The position numbers and the translations under genes are program-made. DNA of 27,678 nt from IMG/VR virus record IMGVR_UViG_3300044301_001657, positions 1 through 27,678 of that record; one strand, written 5' to 3'. Origin of the DNA: a virus. Shown in pieces: positions 1 through 8,203 of the stretch. How positions within the stretch are numbered: position 1 is the stretch's first letter; the number at the start of each line of letters is the position of its first letter. The notes below the pieces were generated by a model. It had not been told where the DNA came from and ran no database searches. It saw nothing but the letters and a program-made list of their open reading frames with translations.

Positions 1-228
1 ACCATTCGGCAAGCGCAGTTCAAGACGAACCTGTCGTCGGACTCCGACACCCTGGCGTTCCCCGAGGAAGTGCTCGATGCCGTCCTTGAACGCGCCCGCG
101 ACTGTTACCTGACCTGGACTGGCGCAGCCAACCAGAACGACATCACGGCGAGCTACCGCGCGATGCGCGACACTAGCGATTCGCTCAAGAACTCCAGCAA
201 CGCAAGGCAGATTTTCTACAAGACATGA
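1..228 (+). CDS. C-terminal end of an unknown phage protein (partial)
   Basis: An open frame enters from the left edge and ends with TGA at 226-228, giving the last 75 residues of a protein. The piece is polar and looks alpha-helical, with a segment around ERARDCYLTW, and it ends in IFYKT. It overlaps the next start by four bases (ATGA), as most genes here do, which supports it being real and in the same transcript. By position just before the tail genes it could be a head-tail adaptor or tail tubular protein A-like protein, but no motif shows this. The start lies outside the window. Confidence 0.75.
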   Translation, partial: TIRQAQFKTNLSSDSDTLAFPEEVLDAVLERARDCYLTWTGAANQNDITASYRAMRDTSDSLKNSSNARQIFYKT

Positions 229-1775
229 GTTGTGGCGAAGGATGCAACGGCTGCGAAAGCGGCAAGTTTGGGTGTAGCTGCTGCTGCGCGTCGGTCACCA
301 ACATCAAGGGTGGCATTCACCCTGACTCGATGCGGACGGTCACGATGGACCTTGTGCTTGAGGAGGCTGATGCGTCGCAAACGATCACGCACATCAGCAA
401 GCTGCTCCTCAACGAGCCAGCGCACATCATCGGTGTAGACGCTTCGCTGGTTAGCACCAAGCGAGACACGACAGTAGACAACTCGGAGAAGCAGCTTCAG
501 CAGCAGGGCACTACAACTAGCCTTAGCGACGCAGCGCTCATCAAAGCTACGACGCCGGTAAACGTCGCGCTCTACACGCTCCCCGGCTGGTCAAGCAACA
601 CCCTAACGCAGGGCGGCTTTGGCGCTATCGAGCAAGCGCAGGGTCGCCAATACATCACGACTGCGTCCCTGACCGCCCAAGCGCCGACCTGGATCGCGCA
701 CGAAGACCTCTTCGGCTACTTCGCAGACGGCGGCCTCTACGTCGAGTTTAACGCGCCCAGCGATCAATACGGCGTCCGCATCGTTGTCCGCTACGTTCCG
801 CGCCTCCAGTTCTCGCCAGCTTACCACGACCCGATCGACGTCATGCAGCACTACTGGAAGTGCAGCCGTGGCGATGCCGAGTTCCTAGAAGGCTTTTACG
901 CAGGCACATCGCAACCGATCCCGTCAATCGAGTCGTCTGCGGACACACCTTCGTTCGACACAGTCACAAGGCAGTCTGACGACCTCGACATCTACGCTGA
1001 CCCGACGGTCACTAACCTGCTGCTGGACACCTACACGGGCGCTCAAGCGGCCTACAGCGTGCGCAAGCTGGATAAGGATTACTCGGGTAGCTGCATCCGC
1101 ATCCGCAACGCAACTAGCGGTGCCGAACTAGACGTTGGCTTCGACACTAACGGCGACCTTGACCGCGTCGCCATTGCCAACCACTGCGGCACTGCAAACG
1201 GGTTTGTCGTCACTTGGTATGACCAGAGCGGCAATGGCCGCAACATGACGCAAGGGACTGCCGACTCGCAGCCGCAGATCTACAACGGCACGACTACCTT
1301 CACCCGAAACAAGAAGCCGGTCATCGACTTCAACGGCAAGGTGCTCGCGCAGACCGGCCTCCGCATGGCAACCGCAAACGGCTACAGCTTCGTAGTCGGC
1401 GGTTCGTCCGACGGCTCGGGCGGCTTCGTGCTCTTGCCCAGCGACAACCTACTCAACGCGGCAGGCATCGCGGCGAACGGCAACTCCGGTGCGGCGCACC
1501 TAAACCAGACCGTGACGTCTTACCACGTTAACGGTGCAGCGCTCGACACCGCCACGCAAGATGCCTTGTTCGACGCGGTGGGCCAGCAAGCCTTGGTGCG
1601 AATCAGCAACCACGACAACACGGAAGGCTCGCACCGCTACTACAACATGGGCTACACGGCGGTCGCATCCTACGACAACCTGCTGCTCCAAGAGTTGGTT
1701 ATCTGGCACGCCGACCAGAGCAGCAACGCTACCGGCATCGAGACCGACATTAACTCTTACTTCAGCATCTACTAA
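225..1775 (+). CDS. Virion protein with Cys-rich N-terminus and arabinofuranosidase-B-like jelly-roll C-terminus
   Basis: 516 residues. Three parts can be seen. Residues 1-21 hold seven cysteines (3, 7, 10, 17, 19, 20, 21), unusual for a phage structural protein. Residues about 30-240 are a beta-rich region without a family I recognise. From about 265 to the end the sequence matches the pattern of the alpha-L-arabinofuranosidase B catalytic-like jelly roll (AbfB family), with AYSVRKL at 275-281, GNGFVVTWYDQSGNGR-type wording at about 325-339 and a closing E(T/L)-I-x-x-YF element. Such domains recur in phage appendage proteins, where they are thought to bind or trim glycans. The start overlaps the preceding stop (ATGA) and the end overlaps the next start (TAATG). 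It is probably a tail or capsid decoration protein; enzymatic activity is not shown. Confidence 0.8.
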   Translation: MSCGEGCNGCESGKFGCSCCCASVTNIKGGIHPDSMRTVTMDLVLEEADASQTITHISKLLLNEPAHIIGVDASLVSTKRDTTVDNSEKQLQQQGTTTSLSDAALIKATTPVNVALYTLPGWSSNTLTQGGFGAIEQAQGRQYITTASLTAQAPTWIAHEDLFGYFADGGLYVEFNAPSDQYGVRIVVRYVPRLQFSPAYHDPIDVMQHYWKCSRGDAEFLEGFYAGTSQPIPSIESSADTPSFDTVTRQSDDLDIYADPTVTNLLLDTYTGAQAAYSVRKLDKDYSGSCIRIRNATSGAELDVGFDTNGDLDRVAIANHCGTANGFVVTWYDQSGNGRNMTQGTADSQPQIYNGTTTFTRNKKPVIDFNGKVLAQTGLRMATANGYSFVVGGSSDGSGGFVLLPSDNLLNAAGIAANGNSGAAHLNQTVTSYHVNGAALDTATQDALFDAVGQQALVRISNHDNTEGSHRYYNMGYTAVASYDNLLLQELVIWHADQSSNATGIETDINSYFSIY

Positions 1776-4700
1776 TGGCTGACTTTGCAAAGCACCGGTT
1801 CGACGAACTGCCGATGGATCGGCGCATTGCAGGTGAAGCCCGTGGCGTGTCGCGCAACTCGCAGTTCGGCGCAATCTACGAACGTCGCGAAGTAGACCCC
1901 GTTGCCCCGCACCTTAAGCGGCGGACTGGCACAAAGCGCGTTTCAAACGCGGTGCCCAACTTGCTGGGCCTTACCTACAACGGCACTAAGGGGCGCGTTG
2001 TTGTAGACCGCGACTTCACAACTGAATCGGCGGCAGCCACGGGGTGGACGATCTTCGGCACGATCCACATCCCGACGGACACCAACACTGACACGAAGTT
2101 CTTCCGCATCCTGAACTTCGCTAACTTGTCGTTCTACGTCAAGCGATACAACAGCAGCGGCAACACGGTAATTCTCGAAGCCAGAAACGCTGGCGGCAGC
2201 GTCATTACTAGCTCCGACGCTTACGCGATTAGCGCGGGTAACGACCTGCACTTTGCCTTGTGCTACGACAAGAGCGGTAGCGCAAAGATCCGCGTCAACG
2301 CTTGGCGAGTCAGTGATTCGCCTAGTGTCCCTTCCGATAACGAGGCGGCCTACACTGTCACTGGAGCCGCTGAGCTACAGTTGCTCGGCGAGAACACGCA
2401 CACGTTTGCTGGCGCAGACATGGGCGACTGCGTGCTTAACAACATCCGCCTGTTCGACAACGACAACTTTACAACGGGTAACTACAACACCGCCGCGCTC
2501 GGAACGTCTGCAAGCGAAGACGGCCTTATCTGGCAAAGCGCGTTGTCCGATGGCGGCGACCTCCTCACGCACAGCACTACCGACGCCTACCTTATCCCGA
2601 CCAACCCTGTGCTGTCGGGAAGCACTATCCGGTTCGGTGGTCTTGGCGTCATCGAGGTGCCGTTCTACCTCGACTTCGACGAATACTTCTGGACCTCGAC
2701 CAACGCGGCTGCGCGCCTTGAGTGGTGTTTCCAACTCAAGCTCACGCTGCCGAAGATCCTTAAAGCCTGCACGGTCTTCGAGCTTCAAGACCTTATCCGG
2801 CTTGAGATCGTGTCCGACAGCGGGTTTAAGTTTCGCGCCACCTACAACGACACAGGCACAGTAGTCACAAGCACCGTGGCGCTTAGCGCGGGCACGGCCT
2901 ACGACGTCTTCGTCGCACGCGACACCAGCAACACCCGCCTTAAGGTAGGCGCTACCGAAACAACCGGAACCGTCTCCAACCCCATTGTCTACAACTACGA
3001 CAAGACGATCGGGTTTGTCATTGGCGACAAGGTAGACTTCCAAAACACTGCGCCATTCGGGGGCCAGCTAGAGAAGTTTGCGCTACACAACAACTCGGCG
3101 CGTGAGTTCCAAGATCGCGAAGACGCTGTCATCTACTACGACACGGCGTCTATCCAAGGTGACGAAGTGCTGGACCAGGGCAACCGCGCCCTCAACGGTT
3201 TCCTTGGTGTTCGCTCAGACACTCAACCTCCTTTCTATAGTGAGGGCGGTTTCCCTGGCGGCGGCTACGTCGCGGCTTGCGGTGGATACCTAGTCTCCAA
3301 CGCCAAGCCGGACATTGGTTACAGCGGACAACTACGCAAACCGCTCACTAAAGACGTTGTTATCCAACGGCGTGGCCGCCGCGCTTTCCTAACTTCAAAC
3401 GGCGTCAACTACATCGTTGACGACCGGACGAAGAACATCCGGCCACTGGGCATCCCGCGTCCAAGCACCAAGGTCTCGTGCATCCCGCAAGGCGTTGGTG
3501 CGATCGACGGCTTTGTCCGCTACGCCTACCGCTACGTGTCGATTGACGGCACGGTCGGCCCCATCTTCGACCTGGACCCGTGCGACGCAACGGGCGGTGT
3601 AAACGTCTTCCTGGGCGCCGAGGCGTTCGGCACCCCAGTCGATCCAGCCTTTGGCCTGTCGTTCGGTGAAGCTGAGAAGGAAAAGACTGTCGCGACTGAC
3701 ACGGTCGAATGCTTCATTGCTCGCGACAAGGACTCAACCGATGCTACGTCGCAACTGCTGCACAAGCAGATGTCGGACGGCCTTACGCTTGAAACCGCGT
3801 TCCGCCTTCCAACCCTAGCTAACACGCTAGACGACTCCATTATCGCCCAAGGTGTTTACGCACCCGCAGGTGAGACGACTTGGTGCGCTGACAACGAGCC
3901 GGTCACGTTCCCCTGGATTGGCAAGGTAGCCCAAGAGTGCTGTTTCCAGCTTTCGTTCCGCTACAAGTCAGGCGCGCCCGGAATAACTAGCTCGCTCGGA
4001 GCAACGGTCGTCCCGGCGGGCGTTCAAACGCTGTTCTGCATCGGCAACCGTGACCAGAAGTATCGGACAGGTGGTGGCATTGGCGGCGGTAGCGTCCACT
4101 GGCGAGCGCAAGAGCTTTACGTCTCGATTCAACCACCCGCCAGCGGCTCTAACTCAGCTTCAATTGTAGTTACACGCGACGACGGTAGCCGCGATAACGC
4201 GCTTCAGCACTACGCCGCCGACGTCACGCTTGTTAACGGTAACGACTACACGTTGTTCGTCCAACGCACCGGCTCTGACCGAGGCCACACAACTGGCGGA
4301 ACGCTAGAGATTGCGATTTACAATCACAACACTAGTTCGTTAGAGAACTGGCCCGCTGCGGCAGCAGGCTCAAAGCGTATCGAAGTTGAGAACTTCTGGA
4401 CGCCCACGTATTCAGGTCAGGGTGGCTATCACGAAGTTATGTGGGGCATGGGCCGCCGCGAAGGCAACGAGATCACAGGTAAGACGCGCTGCCGCCAATC
4501 AAGTGGATCGGCCACGTTCGAGTTTGACCAGATCCCGGCGCTCTACAACGGCACATCAGGTTCAACCCCCGGAACGGTTCTATACCACGGTCGCATGTGG
4601 CGGCGGGCGTTCCCCCTTGCACTGCTAGTTCAAAAGGGGTTGACGCGATACGGCGCACGGAGCGGGCCGCTAACTAACGGTCTAGAGGTAGACGTTGCGT

Positions 4701-7096
4701 TCGCGTCGGACGCTTCTGCTGAAACGTTGGAAGGCGGTTTCGACTTCCCCAACGACACGCGCGTTAAGTTCTACAACAAGAAGAACAACGCTATCAGCGG
4801 GCAAGTCCTCTTTACGGGTAGCGAGACGCGCACGGTGTTCCTGGCCTACGGTGCCGAGAACACGGTTATCCCAGGGACTAACCCGGCCACGAACTCGCAC
4901 GCGGTAACGTCTACTGACGACATCCCGCTTTGGGCAGCCTACACCAGCCGCGATTCTGGAACGCTAGTTGTCGGCACTGGCGAGCAAGAAGCGCTGACCA
5001 TCAGTAAGCGCAAGTGGCACCCCGGCGCTGAGCAGCGCACGTTCGACGACTTCGCCAACGTCATCGACCTAAAGCAGTGGACTTGGCTAACGCTGTTCTT
5101 CTCGCAGGAACCCGGCATCGAAGCCGGAGCAGGCTCTAACTTCCAGGTATGGCTTCAGCGAATCTTCCTCGATGGCAACACCGGAGACTGGGCCGAGTTC
5201 TACAACGCTGGAACTCAGGTCTACAAGAGCCGAAACAACACGGCGACTGGCGACGGGCAATACAGCTTGTTTACCGTTGGCGGTGTTCCCGGTATCGACA
5301 CTCAGTTCGAGGTCGAGATCGCAGAGGTCCGTCTATGGGATGGTGAGCGCTACACCAGCCCAGCAGGCGGCAACGGTGCAAACGTCTTTGGTGCCTACCT
5401 GTCCGCGCGCGTCCCGCCCAACTACTGGGACGACATGCACCACTACCTGCGCTTCGCCCCCATCGACGTTAACGACATGGCTAACCAGTCCACTATGGAT
5501 CAGGTTGGCACATTCGCAGACTCAAACGGCAAGGTGCAGGCGACTACGGACGCCGTCACCATCTACCAAAACGCGGCAGTCACAGAGGCGGTAGACCCCA
5601 ACGCTAGCGGCGGGTCGAACTACTTCATCCCGTTCCCCAAGCCGCCTGTGCCTGCGATTCGCGGCATTGAAATCTTCCGCACGCAAGTCGTCCCCGTTCA
5701 AGAAACGTTCATTAGCGGTGCGACTAACCCCCAAGCTCAGACGGATGCGTTTAAAGCTTGTCGCGCTGCGCCGCTCTACTACCTGACTGAGATCCCGGAC
5801 GGCACGCAGGCTTACTACGACAGCGCCATCGACACCCTGCTCGGCGCACAACTCAACTTGACCGAGGGCTTGATCCCCGGCAACCCTGGCGGCGTCTTCG
5901 AGTGGAACAACTACTTGGGCATTTGGGTCACCGACGCACCGCGCATCCACTTTGCAGCCTCGCCCGACTCATGGGAGAGTTTCCCGAGCGACATGGTCTT
6001 CGACCTCCCGCTCAAGGAAACCGGCATCATCACTGCCGCCGCCGAGCTTGCGTCGCGTGACGCGCGCAACTCACGCGTTCTCCTCCTTGGCCAAAGCTGG
6101 GGCGCATTCCTTGACGGGTCACCCACTAACCCGCAGACCAACACGCTAGGTGGCGGCGTTGGCGCAGCTAACTCGCGCTGCTTGGTTATCGAGAAGGGCG
6201 TAGCTTATGCCTACAACGGGACACTCTGGGCCATTACTGGCGACGGACAAGTGGAAGACATTGGCATGCCCGTGCTCGATCTGCTACCTCCGACGGACAA
6301 GGCGCGCCTATCAGTCTCCTCATCACTTAGCTCCCTCTACGTCATCAACGAAGAGACCGGCCTCACCCTGCGCTGGCACTTTGCTCGACGCGAGTGGTTC
6401 GTCGAAGACCGAAATGTTCTCAGCACCACGGACATCGACGGAGTAGACAACTGGGTTCACGTTAGCGGCTACCCGAGCGCCGGAGACAGCACGATCTACG
6501 CTGACGACGTTGAGAGCAATACGCCGACGTCGGGCATCGCCGTGACCAACATTAGCGGCACAACGTTTACCGTATCGTCTACTACTGGAATCAAGGTCGG
6601 CCAGCGGCACACGGTTGTTGCTGACCAAGACCCGCGTATCCGGCACACACTTGAGGTTGCGTCGCTTACAGGCACCACCGTCACTTACACGACAGACCCG
6701 TCAGCCGCAGCGACAAGCACCAACAACTTGAGCGGCTCTTCGGTAGCCCTGACCTACAAGATTTACGTTGGCGTCGGCTACTGGGGCACGATGCTAGACA
6801 CTGGCCAGTTCACCAACACCGGAGTCGTTAAGCATGTGGACGTTGGAATTACAGACGGAGACAAATGGCACGCAACGTCTGCGGGTGCAGATTTCGCCGG
6901 AGACCCCTCCAGCCGAAGCGTCTTCGATGCTCCTGAATCTAGCCCAACTGCTGTTGTCGGATCTGGAGGAGGAGGAACCTCCGCAAGATGGGGACTTACC
7001 GAGCGACAGAAAGTTCAACGACTTCTGGTCTGGACGTATGAACCACAAGCCGTGGGACTTTCCGAACTCGAACTGAACTACAGCCCGAATGACTAG
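1775..7096 (+). CDS. Very long tail protein, probable tail nozzle with inserted lectin-like domains
   Basis: 1773 residues, beta-rich throughout. The backbone reads like tail nozzle (tail tubular protein B-type) proteins: residues about 520-600 contain a paired RYAYRYVSIDGTVGP strand element, about 1290-1365 contain IRGIEIFRT and a YYLTEIPDGTQAYYDS element, and about 1375-1560 contain a propeller-like stretch (WNNYLGIWVTDAPRIHFA, then SWGAFLDG, YNGTLWAITGDG). Residues about 75-235, 300-440, 640-940 and 1060-1190 look like concanavalin or LamG-type jelly rolls (strand patterns such as WTIFGTIHIP and a final V-x-x-x-x-I-R-L-(F/W)-D). Residues about 1580-1670 look like an extra small beta domain. 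A T7 gp12-type nozzle is roughly 800 residues, so more than half of this protein is extra. It starts in a TAATG overlap with the upstream gene and has no clear Shine-Dalgarno. Role by inference: tail tube end and receptor contact. Confidence 0.72.
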   Translation: MADFAKHRFDELPMDRRIAGEARGVSRNSQFGAIYERREVDPVAPHLKRRTGTKRVSNAVPNLLGLTYNGTKGRVVVDRDFTTESAAATGWTIFGTIHIPTDTNTDTKFFRILNFANLSFYVKRYNSSGNTVILEARNAGGSVITSSDAYAISAGNDLHFALCYDKSGSAKIRVNAWRVSDSPSVPSDNEAAYTVTGAAELQLLGENTHTFAGADMGDCVLNNIRLFDNDNFTTGNYNTAALGTSASEDGLIWQSALSDGGDLLTHSTTDAYLIPTNPVLSGSTIRFGGLGVIEVPFYLDFDEYFWTSTNAAARLEWCFQLKLTLPKILKACTVFELQDLIRLEIVSDSGFKFRATYNDTGTVVTSTVALSAGTAYDVFVARDTSNTRLKVGATETTGTVSNPIVYNYDKTIGFVIGDKVDFQNTAPFGGQLEKFALHNNSAREFQDREDAVIYYDTASIQGDEVLDQGNRALNGFLGVRSDTQPPFYSEGGFPGGGYVAACGGYLVSNAKPDIGYSGQLRKPLTKDVVIQRRGRRAFLTSNGVNYIVDDRTKNIRPLGIPRPSTKVSCIPQGVGAIDGFVRYAYRYVSIDGTVGPIFDLDPCDATGGVNVFLGAEAFGTPVDPAFGLSFGEAEKEKTVATDTVECFIARDKDSTDATSQLLHKQMSDGLTLETAFRLPTLANTLDDSIIAQGVYAPAGETTWCADNEPVTFPWIGKVAQECCFQLSFRYKSGAPGITSSLGATVVPAGVQTLFCIGNRDQKYRTGGGIGGGSVHWRAQELYVSIQPPASGSNSASIVVTRDDGSRDNALQHYAADVTLVNGNDYTLFVQRTGSDRGHTTGGTLEIAIYNHNTSSLENWPAAAAGSKRIEVENFWTPTYSGQGGYHEVMWGMGRREGNEITGKTRCRQSSGSATFEFDQIPALYNGTSGSTPGTVLYHGRMWRRAFPLALLVQKGLTRYGARSGPLTNGLEVDVAFASDASAETLEGGFDFPNDTRVKFYNKKNNAISGQVLFTGSETRTVFLAYGAENTVIPGTNPATNSHAVTSTDDIPLWAAYTSRDSGTLVVGTGEQEALTISKRKWHPGAEQRTFDDFANVIDLKQWTWLTLFFSQEPGIEAGAGSNFQVWLQRIFLDGNTGDWAEFYNAGTQVYKSRNNTATGDGQYSLFTVGGVPGIDTQFEVEIAEVRLWDGERYTSPAGGNGANVFGAYLSARVPPNYWDDMHHYLRFAPIDVNDMANQSTMDQVGTFADSNGKVQATTDAVTIYQNAAVTEAVDPNASGGSNYFIPFPKPPVPAIRGIEIFRTQVVPVQETFISGATNPQAQTDAFKACRAAPLYYLTEIPDGTQAYYDSAIDTLLGAQLNLTEGLIPGNPGGVFEWNNYLGIWVTDAPRIHFAASPDSWESFPSDMVFDLPLKETGIITAAAELASRDARNSRVLLLGQSWGAFLDGSPTNPQTNTLGGGVGAANSRCLVIEKGVAYAYNGTLWAITGDGQVEDIGMPVLDLLPPTDKARLSVSSSLSSLYVINEETGLTLRWHFARREWFVEDRNVLSTTDIDGVDNWVHVSGYPSAGDSTIYADDVESNTPTSGIAVTNISGTTFTVSSTTGIKVGQRHTVVADQDPRIRHTLEVASLTGTTVTYTTDPSAAATSTNNLSGSSVALTYKIYVGVGYWGTMLDTGQFTNTGVVKHVDVGITDGDKWHATSAGADFAGDPSSRSVFDAPESSPTAVVGSGGGGTSARWGLTERQKVQRLLVWTYEPQAVGLSELELNYSPND

Positions 7097-7517
7097 CGAA
7101 CTCACAGCCAAGACGATGAGCTACCTCGCAGCCGCGTTCGAGGCCGAGGCCGCTGTGCTCGAAGCAGGTGGCTTGGCCGGACGCGACTCCGAAAGCGTGT
7201 GCCCGGTTAAACACTCGTTCGGCGAGGGCTGCTACGTTCGCGAATGGAACTGCCCCGCCGGAGTGCTGACTGTTTCCAAGGTCCACAAGATCGCGCACCC
7301 CTTCTTTGTCTTGAAAGGCCGCGTGTCGGTGATGACCGAAGACGGCATGGAAGAGATCGTTGCACCACACTACGGCATCACCCTACCGGGAACGAAGCGC
7401 GTGCTCTACACGCACGAGGACACGACTTGGGTAACGGTGCATGTGACTAACAAGACCGACATCGACGACATCGAACGCGAGATCATCGCGGGCCAATTGG
7501 AGGACTTAGAAAAATGA
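7089..7517 (+). CDS. Cupin-fold phage protein
   Basis: 142 residues. Residues about 58-120 form a cupin-like beta barrel: a first motif with H66 and H70 leading into PFFVLKGRVSVMTEDG, and a second with PGTKRVLYTH (H109) and H118. These histidines are plausible metal ligands, although the classic HxH spacing is changed to HxxxH. Residues 1-30 are helical and the last 20 are acidic (DIDDIEREI). It starts eight bases inside the end of the tail gene and overlaps the next start by four bases (ATGA), so it is expressed with the virion genes. Small cupin proteins are seen next to tail genes in other phages; their role is unclear (structural barrel or small-molecule or sugar metabolism). The fold call is fairly safe, the function is unknown. 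Confidence 0.75.
   Translation: MTSELTAKTMSYLAAAFEAEAAVLEAGGLAGRDSESVCPVKHSFGEGCYVREWNCPAGVLTVSKVHKIAHPFFVLKGRVSVMTEDGMEEIVAPHYGITLPGTKRVLYTHEDTTWVTVHVTNKTDIDDIEREIIAGQLEDLEK
7499..7503 (+). promoter_or_regulatory. Shine-Dalgarno for the small ejection protein
   Basis: GGAGG lies ten bases before the ATG at 7514. It is one of the few clear ribosome binding sites on the + strand of this window, where most starts rely on overlap with the upstream stop. Confidence 0.6.
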
Positions 7518-8179
7518 CTTGGGTTGCTGCTGTAGGTGCTGGTGTGGGTCTTGCGGGCAATCTTCTCGGTAACCGGGCCAAGAAGAAGGCGGCTAGCGAA
7601 CAGGCTAGGCTCGCTACTGATCAAGCGCAGAAGATGCGTGATCGAGCCACTGAATCGGCAAACGTCACTAAGGCGGAAATCGAAAACCTGCGCACGCTGC
7701 GCTCGATGGACATGCCCGCGTTTAGACAAGCCAGCGAAAGCGCGATGATTCAGGCGCAGAAGGGTGCGGAGCGCATGGCGCGTCAGCGCACGATGGGCCG
7801 CCTTGCACCTGACGTTCGCCAAGCTGTCTTTGGTGGACAGTTCCAGCAATACGTCGGACGCGAGATGCAACGCCTTCAGCAATACGCTGGACTAACGCAG
7901 CAGATTATGCAGGCAACGGAACAGCAACAGCAGATGGCTAACCGAGTCGAGCAAGCTGCGGGTGGCATAGAATACCAAGGCATGAGCCAAGCTGTTCAAA
8001 TGCGGCAAGCAGCAGGTGAGGACATGGGGTCGATCTTGGGTGCCGTCGGTTCAGCCGTGTCACAGTATGCAAAAACGCAGGCTGCTGAGGCAGAGGCAAA
8101 CTCGCCAGACCCGGAAACAGGTGGTGTTCGCGGCGCAACTGCGGATGACTACATGCCGGAACTCCCACCGGGCTTTTAA
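7514..8179 (+). CDS. Small internal virion (ejection) protein, T7 gp14-like by position and composition
   Basis: 221 residues. The N-terminus (residues 2-20) is a Gly/Ala-rich hydrophobic stretch (AAVGAGVGLAGNLLGN) followed by a basic KKK cluster, as in small ejection proteins that enter membranes. Residues about 25-150 are strongly helical and rich in Gln, Ala and Met, with long predicted amphipathic helices. The C-terminus is Pro/Asp/Gly-rich and looks disordered. It is followed directly by a 1290-aa and an 1883-aa helical protein, the same small-large-very large order as T7 genes 14, 15 and 16. Its size is close to T7 gp14 (about 196 aa). No enzyme motif. Similarity is by pattern and gene order, not by a sequence match I can prove. 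Confidence 0.65.
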   Translation: MTWVAAVGAGVGLAGNLLGNRAKKKAASEQARLATDQAQKMRDRATESANVTKAEIENLRTLRSMDMPAFRQASESAMIQAQKGAERMARQRTMGRLAPDVRQAVFGGQFQQYVGREMQRLQQYAGLTQQIMQATEQQQQMANRVEQAAGGIEYQGMSQAVQMRQAAGEDMGSILGAVGSAVSQYAKTQAAEAEANSPDPETGGVRGATADDYMPELPPGF

Positions 8180-8203
8180 TCTACCGCGTTACTGATATAG
8201 CTA

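Noticed and set aside
2161-2460. Codons ending in T before AA/AG, giving off-frame stops
   Set aside because: In a 300-base sample, T and C endings before AA/AG were about equal, a modest shift that could be ordinary codon context; needs a full count.
2375-3043. Long open frames opposite or alongside the large + strand genes (for example 2375-3043 -, 2253-2864 +, 22027-22668 +)
   Set aside because: Their translations are biased to Arg, Ser, Thr and Val without domains, and they lie wholly inside well-supported genes; they are off-frame shadows in GC-rich DNA.
8180-8203. Possible promoter in the 24-base gap before the 1290-aa gene
   Set aside because: A TGATATAGCT stretch vaguely resembles a -10 element but no -35 is present and it matches no other gap.
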